Shown here: positions 19,532 to 28,400 of the stretch, in pieces
Numbering within the stretch: the stretch's first letter is position 1
Layout: every line of letters starts with the position of its first letter
NCBI RefSeq assembly: GCF_004361815.1
Contig: NZ_SNWA01000001.1
Span: 4,030,001-4,094,000 of the forward strand
From: Paraburkholderia sp. BL10I2N1
GTDB lineage: Bacteria; Pseudomonadota; Gammaproteobacteria; Burkholderiales; Burkholderiaceae
DNA length: 64,000 bases
Direction: 5' to 3'
Program-made: the position numbers and the translations under genes
The notes under the pieces: generated by a model
Database searches by the model: none
Seen by the model: only the letters and a program-made list of their open reading frames with translations
Told to the model about the DNA's origin: nothing

Positions 19532-19628
19532 TGCAACAAAGCACGGTACGAGGTCCGCACGCTGGCGGGCCGAGCTTCGCGAACTCAACACCGTGTTGCG
19601 CGAATGCAGGAAACGGCTGAAGCGCTGA
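19410..19628 (+). CDS. Small phage/plasmid-type protein (MANGWTPERR family)
   Basis: A 72-residue basic protein beginning MANGWTPERRARQAEAIRRW and continuing KPWERATGPLTDAGKAA. I recognise this opening from small proteins common on prophages and integrative elements, function unknown. It overlaps the last 122 bases of the preceding gene in another frame; that overlap appears natural because both reading frames look conserved. The C-terminus ends RECRKRLKR. Confidence 0.55.
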   Translation: MANGWTPERRARQAEAIRRWKPWERATGPLTDAGKAAVSSNATKHGTRSARWRAELRELNTVLRECRKRLKR

Positions 19629-19654
19629 ATCTGGTGGCATAGATCAAGGCCAAG

Positions 19655-20476
19655 TTGGGCGTGCCGAAGAAGCGCCACGACCTTGGCGAGCGGTTGATCG
19701 AGCTATTCAAGGAGCGCGTTACCGGCGACGAATGGAAATGCATTGTTGCTGAAGCGCGGCGACGGCACGACACGCAGGAACGCCATGATGGTCCGCGTAC
19801 TGAGACGGGCCAAATTGGTGTTGGCCCGGCTGCATGGATGACGGCCTACGGGGCACAGTCGGCGGCGGGTGCTGCGACCGCCGAAAGCGGTGCCAAGGTC
19901 TATCAGATGCTGGCAAAGGGCAACATGTCGCTGTTTCTCGACGTTTGGCCACTGCATATGTTCTACAAGAAATTCGGATTGCAGCGCTTCGAAAAGTGCC
20001 TTGAGGGACGTGCACAACTACGCGGCTCGGTTGTCTGGCCGATTGGGGATCGAGTGCCATTCGGCAAACCGACGGACGAAATACGACAAGCATTCAGGGC
20101 AATTGATGCGGGGAACATTGAGAGAGGCGTTGAAGCACTGGCGCAGCATGAACAACTCAATATCCTGCAACCGGCCATGTACGACGATCCTGCTTTCGCT
20201 CTGCTGATGCGCGCCAATCAATTTGCATGGGCGTTGCATATTCCGACTGGATCGGCGCGGGAAATTCAGCTTGTCTTTGCGAATCAGTGTACGGTGACGG
20301 GAGCCAACGCCAAGAACGAACGATTCAGCAAGGAGCCTCTCGCAAATCTCGCCGATCCACACCAGCGCATGGCGTTTGTGCTACGCGCCGCGCAGCGATT
20401 CAATCAACTGTTGCACCATCCACTTCAAAAGTATGACGTCGAAAACTCCCTGTATCTCATTGCGCATCCGAGGTAA
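19655..20476 (+). CDS. Hypothetical protein, possible secretion-associated (DUF2515-like), N-terminus chimeric
   Basis: A 273-residue frame. From about residue 62 it reads MTAYGAQSAAGAATAESGAK, MSLFLDVWPLHMFYKKFG and ALAQHEQLNILQPAMYDDPA, ending RMAFVLRAAQRFNQLLHHPL. This resembles soluble helical proteins annotated DUF2515 that I recall near type VI secretion effectors; this is recollection, not a search. Residues 1-60 look unrelated, begin from a TTG with no ribosome site, and probably come from an older element gene. It is followed after 2 bases by a membrane protein gene. Confidence 0.5.
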   Translation: MGVPKKRHDLGERLIELFKERVTGDEWKCIVAEARRRHDTQERHDGPRTETGQIGVGPAAWMTAYGAQSAAGAATAESGAKVYQMLAKGNMSLFLDVWPLHMFYKKFGLQRFEKCLEGRAQLRGSVVWPIGDRVPFGKPTDEIRQAFRAIDAGNIERGVEALAQHEQLNILQPAMYDDPAFALLMRANQFAWALHIPTGSAREIQLVFANQCTVTGANAKNERFSKEPLANLADPHQRMAFVLRAAQRFNQLLHHPLQKYDVENSLYLIAHPR

Positions 20477-20478
20477 GC

Positions 20479-21108
20479 ATGCTGAGTCGAAAAATCAGGT
20501 GGCCCGGATATCTCGTTTGTGCAGTGGTTGGCTGCGCTGCCGTATGGGGACTGCTCACAATGGCAAAACCCGTTGATGAAGTCGTTCTTACGCTTGGCGA
20601 ATCTTACGAACAAGTGCGCCAGCAGTCGCGTTCTACGCTTCCTCCGGTTGAACCCGACGCATTTTGGGCAGGCTATATCAATCGTCCGGCAAAATTTCGG
20701 TTTGCTGATTCTCGGTATCAGTTTGTGACACCCGCCGCAAAATTTCTGACAGTCGGATATGACGAACGTGGCAATGTTTTGTCGGTTACGCTTTCCCCGC
20801 AAGTTGAAACGTTGCCGCTTGATCAGGCAATGGCGGTCATGTTGGATTTGCAGGACCAATTGCAGCGGCACGGCTGGCATCCAATACGTCCCCGCCATTA
20901 CCCACCGATCAGCAATACGCCTGCGATGATTGAGAGCATCCGGCGCGGGGACGATCCGCAAACCTTCTGGCAGGCCGCTGGCAAATATCAGGTAGCACTC
21001 GACATTCGCCGGTTCGTTCACGAAGACAGGCCAAAAGATGAGCGCTACCTGATTACGCTACAACTTAGTGGCCCGCCGCTGATGGAAGACTATCCCAAGG
21101 ACAATTGA
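20479..21108 (+). CDS. Single-pass membrane hypothetical protein
   Basis: A 209-residue protein with one hydrophobic N-terminal helix (LVCAVVGCAAVWGLLTMA, residues 12-29) and a periplasm-sized soluble domain. The ATG lies 2 bases after the stop of the preceding gene, and AGG of that gene's end serves as ribosome site, so the two form an operon. I do not recognise a family. Pairing with the DUF2515-like gene suggests a joint function. Confidence 0.6.
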   Translation: MLSRKIRWPGYLVCAVVGCAAVWGLLTMAKPVDEVVLTLGESYEQVRQQSRSTLPPVEPDAFWAGYINRPAKFRFADSRYQFVTPAAKFLTVGYDERGNVLSVTLSPQVETLPLDQAMAVMLDLQDQLQRHGWHPIRPRHYPPISNTPAMIESIRRGDDPQTFWQAAGKYQVALDIRRFVHEDRPKDERYLITLQLSGPPLMEDYPKDN

Positions 21109-21115
21109 CCGAATG

Positions 21116-21139
21116 TGCTGGCGGACAATTCCGCCAGCA
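21116..21139 (+). terminator. Hairpin, 9-bp perfect stem
   Basis: TGCTGGCGG pairs with CCGCCAGCA around the 6-base loop ACAATT, 8 bases after the stop of the preceding gene. There is no long T-run, so termination strength is uncertain. Confidence 0.5.
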
Positions 21140-21311
21140 TCTGCTATCGAGCCACGATACGGTATTCACCCCAGCAAAGAACAGACATGTGCCGCCCATG
21201 CTTCCATCATCGGGCGGCGCTGCTCACGAAAGGCCGTGTCGATGCCTCATGATGTTGAGATTTGTCCATGTGGCAAGACGGCGAAACATGGCGGTTTGAC
21301 GGGAGATAACG

Positions 21312-21878
21312 ATGAAGGAAAGCAGCAAAGACCAGGATTTCGCCCTGATAGACCGAGCGCGGGCGTTTGCGCTTGGTGCGCACGCCGCCATAAACCAGCG
21401 GCGCAAATATACGGGCGAGCCTTATGCAACCCATCTGGCCGAAGTCGCCGAACTGGTAACAGGAGTTCAGGGTGTGAGCGCAGAAATGCTCGCCGCCGCC
21501 TGGCTGCACGATACGGTTGAGGACACCGCCGTTTCGCTAGCATTGATCGAGGCGGAGTTTGGTGCATGTGTCGGCAGACTTGTCGGCGAACTGACCGCCA
21601 TCTCGACACCTGATGATGGCGACCGGGCCACGCGCAAGACGCTGGATCGGACGCATACGGCGCACGCATCGGCAGCCGCGCAGACCATCAAGGCGGCTGA
21701 TCTCATTTCGAACCTGCGTACGGTTGAGGCCCGCGATCCACTGTTCGCAGCAATCTACATGCGCGAGAAACGGCTGCTGCTGGACGTCCTGACGCGAGCT
21801 GATGAATGCCTGCGAACTGACGTGCGTGCCATCATCGACGATTACTTCACGCGGCAGGAGGCAGACGAGCCGACCTGA
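21312..21878 (+). CDS. HD-domain hydrolase (RelA/SpoT-type HD, MESH1-like)
   Basis: A 188-residue protein with the HD metal-binding layout: FALGAHAAINQRRKYTGEPY followed by THLAEVAELV, then AAAWLHDTVEDTAVSL (the His-Asp pair) and later IKAADLISNLRTVE (the distal Asp). RKYTGEPYATHL resembles the opening of single-domain (p)ppGpp hydrolases such as MESH1. The enzyme would hydrolyse alarmone or a related nucleotide in the cytosol. The start has GGGAGAT upstream, and its stop overlaps the next start. Confidence 0.75.
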   Translation: MKESSKDQDFALIDRARAFALGAHAAINQRRKYTGEPYATHLAEVAELVTGVQGVSAEMLAAAWLHDTVEDTAVSLALIEAEFGACVGRLVGELTAISTPDDGDRATRKTLDRTHTAHASAAAQTIKAADLISNLRTVEARDPLFAAIYMREKRLLLDVLTRADECLRTDVRAIIDDYFTRQEADEPT

Positions 21879-22408
21879 TGTGCGCTGCCGTCACGCTTGC
21901 CCCCGCCGATCGCTCTCTCTCGTACCAGCGTAAGGGAACTTTGTTCAAATCACAGAAGAAGCAGGGTACGCAACATATCTGTTTTCGCTGCAACCGGTGC
22001 GACGCGCCGCTTACACGCGTTTTGACGGTTGAGGATATGTCGCAGTACACCACGCGCGGCGGCGAGTCGTGGAAATGGGGGCAGCCCTGCTTTCCTGCGG
22101 GCTTCGCCATCAAGGAGCGCGGCGACGTGTGGCAAGCCTACGCGGGTTGCTGGCTTGTACAGGAGGATGACGTTATTGGGTTGAGCGTCACGCACCGGGT
22201 TGAGCGGACATATGGCTGCTGCGGCATGACGGGTCGGCGTGGCCCCAATCTCGTATGCAGGTGCGGCGAGCATGTGGCAAGCGCCGAAACCGATTGCACC
22301 GTGCCGAACTTCGTCGCACTGAGCAAAGGCCGGGTGCATGCCGTAAGGTTGCGCCTTAACGCTGCACGGGCGGAAAGCAACGCGGCTCGCGAAGATGATA
22401 GCTTTTGA
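21878..22408 (+). CDS. Cys-rich hypothetical protein
   Basis: A 176-residue protein translationally coupled to the HD gene (TGATG overlap). CFRCNRCDAPL, YGCCGMTG and LVCRCGEH give several CxxC-type pairs, suggesting zinc binding. Isolated Cys residues at GQPCF and AGCW may join. I recognise no family. It is the last gene before tRNA-His and is probably part of an island inserted there. Confidence 0.6.
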   Translation: MCAAVTLAPADRSLSYQRKGTLFKSQKKQGTQHICFRCNRCDAPLTRVLTVEDMSQYTTRGGESWKWGQPCFPAGFAIKERGDVWQAYAGCWLVQEDDVIGLSVTHRVERTYGCCGMTGRRGPNLVCRCGEHVASAETDCTVPNFVALSKGRVHAVRLRLNAARAESNAAREDDSF

Positions 22409-22564
22409 TAGCGGGTTTAGTGATGGGCAGCCAGGTAGCGCCCACTCCCGACGATTGCGTGCGATAGTCCGAATCTTGCGCACCGCCAAGAGGTCGCGAC
22501 GAATGCCGGTCCGCGTTGATCGAATTTGCCTACACAGTGCCTACACGGATTCCAGAAAGCAAAA

Positions 22565-22587
22565 AGCCCAGCCATAGAGACCGGGCT
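22565..22587 (-). terminator. Terminator downstream of tRNA-His
   Basis: Read leftward, AGCCC and GGGCT form a 5-bp stem followed by TTTTTG. It lies 17 bases past the 3' end of the tRNA gene and matches the expected factor-independent terminator. Confidence 0.6.
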
Positions 22588-22603
22588 AAGCGCTTGATTC
22601 TGA

Positions 22604-22679
22604 TGGGGTGGCTGATGGGACTCGAACCCACGACGACAGGAATCACAATCCTGGACTCTACCAACTGAGCTACAGCCAC
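22604..22679 (-). tRNA. tRNA-His (GUG)
   Basis: A cloverleaf is readable on the minus strand: acceptor GTGGCTG pairs with CAGCCAC, followed by T8-A9, the D arm GCTCAGTTGGTAGAG, anticodon loop around GTG within ATTGTGAT, T arm GTGGGTTCGAGTCCCAT, discriminator C and an encoded CCA. The extra G at position -1 (base 22680) typical of tRNA-His is present. The 3' end faces the 15-22.5 kb accessory zone, the usual side for island insertion. Confidence 0.95.
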
Positions 22680-22777
22680 CACTGACACAACTTTTGAACC
22701 ACATCTGGCTCGCCGTGAACTGGCTCACCGATCAAGAAGCGAGATTATACAAACATGAATTGCGTTTGCCTAGCCCT

Positions 22778-23767
22778 TTATTCAAACATTTCGACGGGCT
22801 CGCGCAGATGAGTGCGTGCCTCGTCGAAGATCGTGAGATCGGCAGCCGCGAGCTTTCTGCTATCTGACAACACACGACGCCAACCGCGCGCGCCGGCCAC
22901 GCCACGATAGAGACCAAGCGCATGCCGCGTGATACCGCCAAGGTAGGTCCCGCGAGCAAGCTCCGCCGCGCAGTATTCGATGAACTTCTCCTCGATCTGC
23001 TCCCGGCTCAGTGCGGCATCCGGCGAACCGTAGAACCGTGCGTCAACGTCGGCGAGCACGTACGGGTTGTGATAAGCCTCACGCCCGAGCATCACGCCAT
23101 CGACGTGCTGAAGATGCAGCTCTACTTCGTCGAGCGTTTTAACGCCGCCATTGAGGATGATCTCGAGGTTCGGGAAATCGCGTTTCAGCTGATACGCGTA
23201 GTCGTATTTGAGCGGCGGGATTTCGCGATTCTCCTTCGGGCTGAGGCCTTTGAGAATCGCGTTGCGCGCATGCACGATGAACACGTCGCAGCCGGCCTCG
23301 GCAATGGTGCCGACGAAGTCTCGCACGAAACCGTACTCTTCCACCGCGTCGACGCCGATCCGATGCTTGACCGTCACCGGCACCGACACCACGTCGCGCA
23401 TCGCTTTCACACAGTCGGCGACGAGTTGCGGTTCGTTCATCAGGCATGCACCGAACGCACCGCGCTGCACGCGCTCCGACGGGCACCCGCAATTCAGGTT
23501 GATCTCGTCGTAGCCCCACTGCTCACCCAATTTTGCCGAGCGTGCGAGGTCGTCGGGTTCGCTGCCGCCAAGTTGTAGCGCGACGGGCGCTTCGCCGGGA
23601 GTGAATGCCAGATGACGTGCGACGTCGCCGTGAATCAGCGCGCCCGTCGTTACCATCTCCGTGTAAAGCCACGTGTGGCGCGACAGCATGCGATGCAACG
23701 AACGACAGTGGCGATCGGTCCAGTCCATCATCGGTGCAACCGAAATCCTGCGAGCGTTGACTGGCAT
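22778..23767 (-). CDS. dusA: tRNA-dihydrouridine(20/20a) synthase
   Basis: A 329-residue FMN enzyme that reduces uridine 20/20a in the D-loop of tRNAs. RRISVAPMMDWTDRHCR is the N-terminal flavin-site motif. NLNCGCPSERVQRGAFGACLM carries the catalytic Cys, VKHRIGVD and VHARNA the substrate and FMN contacts, and NGGVKTLDEVE the phosphate site. The ATG has AAGGG 5 bases upstream. The prophage integrase begins 137 bases away in the opposite direction; the 5' end of dusA is a well-known integration target, so this 5' end is probably reconstituted by phage sequence. Confidence 0.95.
   Translation of the reverse strand: MPVNARRISVAPMMDWTDRHCRSLHRMLSRHTWLYTEMVTTGALIHGDVARHLAFTPGEAPVALQLGGSEPDDLARSAKLGEQWGYDEINLNCGCPSERVQRGAFGACLMNEPQLVADCVKAMRDVVSVPVTVKHRIGVDAVEEYGFVRDFVGTIAEAGCDVFIVHARNAILKGLSPKENREIPPLKYDYAYQLKRDFPNLEIILNGGVKTLDEVELHLQHVDGVMLGREAYHNPYVLADVDARFYGSPDAALSREQIEEKFIEYCAAELARGTYLGGITRHALGLYRGVAGARGWRRVLSDSRKLAAADLTIFDEARTHLREPVEMFE
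23690..23767. other. Probable prophage attachment site in dusA 5' end
   Basis: The conserved first codons of dusA (encoding PMMDWTDRHC) lie next to the integrase and are the known attachment region for dusA-specific elements. The exact core cannot be drawn without the other junction, which must be to the right of 64 kb. A partial copy of the integrase-upstream repeat (CGGTGCAAC) occurs at about 23731. Confidence 0.5.
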
Positions 23768-23854
23768 AGAAACCCTTAAATCTCAAACACTTGTGCCATT
23801 TGATGTGCAAAAATCCGTGACATTCAAACTTCTTTTTCGCACCTTTTTTTGACT

Positions 23855-23897
23855 CCGGTGCAACAACCGGTGCAACATACCATTTTTGTTGCACCGG
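23855..23897. repeat. CCGGTGCAACA repeats upstream of integrase
   Basis: CCGGTGCAACA occurs at 23855-23865 and 23867-23877 as direct repeats with a 12-base period, and inverted at 23887-23897, forming an 11-bp perfect dyad with a 9-base loop. The inverted copy overlaps the integrase ribosome site. Likely an operator or integrase/excisionase arm site (inference). Confidence 0.65.
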
Positions 23898-23903
23898 AGA
23901 AAG

Positions 23904-24971
23904 ATGATGGGATCGATCACCACTCGCAAGAGCAAGTCCGGCCCCCGCTACACCGCGCTCGTGCGCGTCAAGCGGGACGGCAAGATTGTACACTCCGAGG
24001 CCCAGACCTTTGAGCGGCGGGCGGTGGCCGCCGCCTGGATCAAACAGCGCGAGACGGAGCTCTCCGCGCCCGGTGCGCTCACCCCCCGGGAGGACCCGCC
24101 GCTCAAGGACGCAATTGGCAGATACATCGAGTCCTTCGAGCAGGGCATCGGCCGCACCAAGGCGCAGTGTCTGCGCACCATCGCCGCCTCCGGGCTGGGC
24201 ACGGTGCGCTGCTCGAAGGTCGACAGCGTGGCACTCGTGGAGTTCGTCCAGGGGATTGACGCCCAGCCCCAGACGCGCGACAACTACCTCTCCCACCTCG
24301 CGGCCGTATTCACGATCGCCCGCCCCGCCTGGGGTATCCCCCTCGACAAGCAGCAGGTCGACGACGCCCGCATGGTACTGCGCAAGCTCGGCGCCACCTC
24401 CCGCTCAAGGAAGCGCGACCGCCGGCCGACAGTCGAGGAGCTGGGCGCCATCCTCGGCTACTACCTCGAGATGGATGCGCGCGGGCGCGCCGCGATTCCC
24501 ATGCTCCAGATCATCCCGTTCGCCCTCTACTCCACGCGACGCCAGGAGGAGATCTGCCGCATCACGTGGGAGGACTACCAGGGCGACCGCGTGCTGGTGC
24601 GCGACATGAAGCACCCGGGACAGAAGATCGGCAACGACACGTGGTGCGACCTGCCGCCCGAAGCGCGCCGGATCATCGACGCCATGCCGAAGGGCACCGG
24701 CCGCATCTTCCCCTACAACCACAGGTCCGTCAGCGCATCGTTCACCAAGGCATGCAAGTTCCTCAAGATTGACGACCTGCACTTCCACGACCTGCGTCAC
24801 GAGGGGGCGAGCCGGCTCTTTGAGATGGGGTGGAATATCCCGCACGTGGCAGCCGTGACGGGCCATCGCAGCTGGCAGAGCCTGAAGCGGTACGCCCACC
24901 TGCGTCAGGCGGGCGACCGGTGGGCGGGCTGGCAGTGGCTGGAGTCAGTGGCGGCTATGCCGACCGCATAA
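23904..24971 (+). CDS. int: Tyrosine recombinase / phage integrase
   Basis: A 355-residue integrase. The start at the first of two tandem ATGs follows GGAGA. An N-terminal arm-binding region (SITTRKSKSGPRYTALVRVK) and a core-binding domain (residues ~80-160) are followed by the catalytic domain: ALYSTRRQEEICRITWED with the first Arg, HFHDLRHEGASRLFEMGW (HxxR), VTGHRSWQSLKRYAHL with the distal His and nucleophilic Tyr. It catalyses insertion at, and excision from, dusA. It is transcribed away from dusA and convergent with the virion operon. Confidence 0.93.
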   Translation: MMGSITTRKSKSGPRYTALVRVKRDGKIVHSEAQTFERRAVAAAWIKQRETELSAPGALTPREDPPLKDAIGRYIESFEQGIGRTKAQCLRTIAASGLGTVRCSKVDSVALVEFVQGIDAQPQTRDNYLSHLAAVFTIARPAWGIPLDKQQVDDARMVLRKLGATSRSRKRDRRPTVEELGAILGYYLEMDARGRAAIPMLQIIPFALYSTRRQEEICRITWEDYQGDRVLVRDMKHPGQKIGNDTWCDLPPEARRIIDAMPKGTGRIFPYNHRSVSASFTKACKFLKIDDLHFHDLRHEGASRLFEMGWNIPHVAAVTGHRSWQSLKRYAHLRQAGDRWAGWQWLESVAAMPTA

Positions 24972-25075
24972 TGTGTGCCCGCGCACACGCGATGGCGGAT
25001 AACGCCTGGTTGATGTCCGAACCTGGTGGCATTCGTCTGTAGACTCGGTATTGCCAGTTCGACCCCAGATTAAAG

Positions 25076-25101
25076 ACTGCGGTCCCCTCCGCGGTTTTTT
25101 T
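25076..25101 (+). terminator. Integrase terminator
   Basis: ACTGCGG pairs with CCGCGGT (one G-T wobble) around TCCCCT and is followed by seven T residues. It lies about 105 bases beyond the integrase stop. Confidence 0.7.
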
Positions 25102-25196
25102 GTAGCTCCGGGGTCAACTTTTAGATCCCCCCGGCGGGAATGATGCACTCCGAAGCCCTGCTGAATTCGCCATGTAAGCCCGGGGGGGTCTCTTTT

Positions 25197-25463
25197 TTAC
25201 TTCTTCAGCCGCGCCGTGTTCTTCATCTGGTTGTAGGTGTAGTCCGCCGGTTTCTTTCCTGCCGCCTTCGCGGCACGGTCCCTGGCCCGCTCCGCGGCCG
25301 TCATCGAGTTACGCGCTTCGCCCTTCGGGGTGAGCTGCTGCGTACCCTTCTTCAACACCCCATTCTTCTGCAACGAGGACGTGGCGACCGCCGCGGCCTG
25401 CGACTTGCCCATCCCCTTCTTCTCAAGCTGGCCCTCGAGCCGCTCCAGGATCTTCGGCATCAC
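25197..25463 (-). CDS. Small basic phage protein
   Basis: An 88-residue lysine-rich protein (MMPKILERLEGQLEKKGMGK, then SQAAAVATSSLQKNGVLKKG) whose start overlaps the stop of the giant gene (ATGA). Short proteins with this ILxxLxxQLxxKGM opening are common at the end of podovirus structural operons and have no assigned function. It is the last gene of the leftward late operon. Confidence 0.65.
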   Translation of the reverse strand: MMPKILERLEGQLEKKGMGKSQAAAVATSSLQKNGVLKKGTQQLTPKGEARNSMTAAERARDRAAKAAGKKPADYTYNQMKNTARLKK

Positions 25464-28400
25464 TGCTCTCCCTGCTGCTGTATGTAAGCACCCCGGCTGC
25501 GGCCCGTCTCAACCCCGCCGACGATCGAGTTCTCCCGCCGGCCCTGGTTCATCGGCGCACGCAGCAGCGTGGAGAACGGCGAGGGCTTCAGGCCGTTGCT
25601 GCGCATCTGCTCCTGCATCGTTTTCCACTGACCCTGCAGGTCACGCAGCGTGGCCGAGTCACCGTCGCGGTAGGCCTTCGCGTACTGGTTGACCATCTGC
25701 TGCGAGTGCTGCTGGAAGAACGTCTGCGCGTTGTGGAACTCGGCGGCCCGCCGGTAGCTGTCCTCGATCTTCATCGGCGTGACGCCCGCGGCCTGCAGCG
25801 CTACATCAAATGCCGAGATGTCTTCTGGCTTGATGATCGTATCGTTGCGGCTGTTGGTGAGGCCATCGGCCGCGAGGCCATACGCCTTCATCCCGTCGCG
25901 GATCCCCGAGGGCACCATCTGCTCGAGCCCGTGGTAGTAGTCGCCCTGCATGATCCTGCCGGCACCGGTGAGCACATTCGGGAGCGTGGTACCCAGCATC
26001 GGCCCCAGCGCGGCGAGCATGTACGACTTGTAGTCATCCGCGGCGGTCTTGCCACCATTCACGTTGGCGCGACCGAGCGGGTTCAGGATGTCACCGGCCC
26101 CGATGCGGTTCGTGAGATCGATGCCGAGCGCAGCCGGGGCACCGTGCAGGATGATATCCGCCAGGAACTTGTCGCCGATCACGCGGCGGAAGTACGACTC
26201 CGGGTCCTCGGGTACGTCCGAGTCGCTGAAGATCTTCTGGATCGCATAGGCCAGCAGCTGCGCGCCGGGAATGCCCATCGCGCCGGCCAGCACCCCGTAG
26301 TGCAGCGCCATGTAGCCCAGTGCTTTCCCGCCAACCACACGCTCTTCCGGCGAGGCGCCGGTAAACGCCTGGTGCGCGAGGCGCGCGACGATCGACGTGT
26401 GGATGATGTTGAACTTGCGGAACTGCGCCATGAGCCGCACCGGCAGCCCCGGGGCGTTACCCGGCATGAGGGCGCGCGGCGTGTTGGCCGCCGAGTAGTC
26501 CCCGTACGCCTGGCGCACCACGTCACGGGCGAACTTCGTCCCGGCCGCGTGCGCCGCGTCAGCGTCACCGCCCCGGTTGAGCGAGTCAGCGTGCGCGAGG
26601 CGGTAGGCCGCCAGCGCCGAGAGGGTGCGGTTATAGCCTTCGAGACCGCGCGCGACCATCGTCACCTTGTTCATCGCTGTGGCACCAGCCCGGGTCAGCT
26701 GGTTGCTGGAGAACACCTCCGGCTTGCCGTACTCCGACTCATGACCCGCATCCAGTACCCCCTGCCTCTGCAGCGTGGTGAGCATTCCACGCTCGTCCCC
26801 CACGCGGCTCACGTGTTTGCTCACGTCGAGCTTCAGCGCATTGCCCCCCTTCCCGAGCTTCGCCGTATCCTGCGCCGCCCCGATCATCTCCTTCCACGCT
26901 GCACCGTAACCGTGTCGGGCGCCCAGTATCGGGTGCGCCATCGTCACAGGCTGTGCGATGTACTGCAGGTAGTGCGCGGGCGAGGTCAGCAGGCGCCAGG
27001 CCGTGTTGAACATCAGCAGGTTGTCCATGACGCGCGACGGCCGGTTGTTCGCCTGCGCGATGGCCCGCTTCTGGAACTCGTTGACGATGTCGGTGCGCGC
27101 GGGACGCTGCGCGCCGCCCTGCTTCGCTTCGTCGGCCATGCCCTTCATCGCGTCGGCGATCTTCGCGCCGTGCAGCATGGTCGAGACCAGCTGGTTGTGG
27201 CGCAGCCCGTTCTGGAAGAACGACTCAAGCCCCTGCTTCGCGATCACGCCAGGAATGTTTTTACGCTTGAGCTCCCCGGCGCGTGCACTCGTGTCCGCGA
27301 TGGACTGCAGGTACATGTCCGTGAGCGCGCGGTCCATCGCAGCGGCGTACTCCTTGCCCTGCGGCGTGCCGGTGTCGAAGTAGTCGCGCATCTTCGCGCG
27401 CCACTGTTCGAGTTGCCGCCAGCTCGCACCGTGGCTGTCCTTGAAGTACACGTCCTTGGCCATGGGCTGCGCGTTGCCGGCACCGTACTTCGCCTCAAGC
27501 TCCTTGGCGAGTGCACGCGCTTCGCCCATCGTGCGGGTCTGCGTGTACACGTAGTGGTCCGGGTCCTTCCTGAGCGTGTCCATGCGCGGCGTGTCTTCCG
27601 CCGCTTCCGCTGCCTTGTAGGTGGCGGACTTGGCTTCCACGACATAGTCGCCGTGGCGGCGCAGCGGCAGGTAGGGGCCGGGCATCTCTGCACCGGCCAC
27701 CCTGGGGGCGTCGGCCCCCATCATCTTGCGGACCTCTTCCTCGGCCGCGCGCAGCTGCGAGCGCTGCGCGGCACCGTGCTCGTTGACCGCCTTGATAACC
27801 TCCTGCACCGACGCGGGGAGCGCATTGAAGCGGGCCTTCGTGGCAGGGTCCACGGTGACGCCGGACTTCCACGCGGGGTCATAGCCCCACTTCTGGGACA
27901 TCGTCGTTTCAGTCAGGAAGGTGCTCGCCATGTCACGCTGCGGCAGCGAGAGCGCCGAGGCCTTCTGGCCGATTTCACCGAGCTGGTTGTCGAGCGTGCG
28001 ACGGTAGGCGTCCTGCTCGCCGTGCAGGTCCATGTACTCGCGGGGGGCTTCCATGCCCAGACGTGAGGACGCCCAGTCAGCGAGATCGTGACCGAACGTG
28101 AGCGCCTGCGTGCCGCGCTTCGCGGCGTGCGCGAGGGTGTCGTAGGTGCGCTGGACCGGCGAGGCGAGCCCTTCCGGCAGCGCCGAGATCAGACGTTCTG
28201 CGCGGGGTCGGCGTTCGTCGACGGAGTCGTGGTCGTAGTCGGGTCCACGGGACTGGAGGCTACGCTCTGGGCTCCCGGCTGCGTCTGCTGTTGCTGCATC
28301 GCCGCTTCCGCCTTCGCGAAGTCGAACGGCTGCAGGTTCGCCGGCTGCGCGATTTTCGAAACCCGTGGCGCGCTGTTCTGCGCCATCGCCCGAGCGAGCG

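Noticed and set aside
22395..22577. A 60-codon frame running up to tRNA-His
   Set aside because: Low-quality composition and no ribosome site. The tandem TGCCTACAC words (22529-22550) were noted but not explained.
25180..25200. A CCCGGGGGGG-TTTTTT stretch as a rightward terminator
   Set aside because: The G/C run does not form a good stem, and the true integrase terminator is already at 25076.
25706..28066. A 786-codon rightward frame opposite the giant gene
   Set aside because: Arg/His/Val-rich composition typical of antisense shadows in GC-rich DNA, with no domain motifs and no ribosome site.
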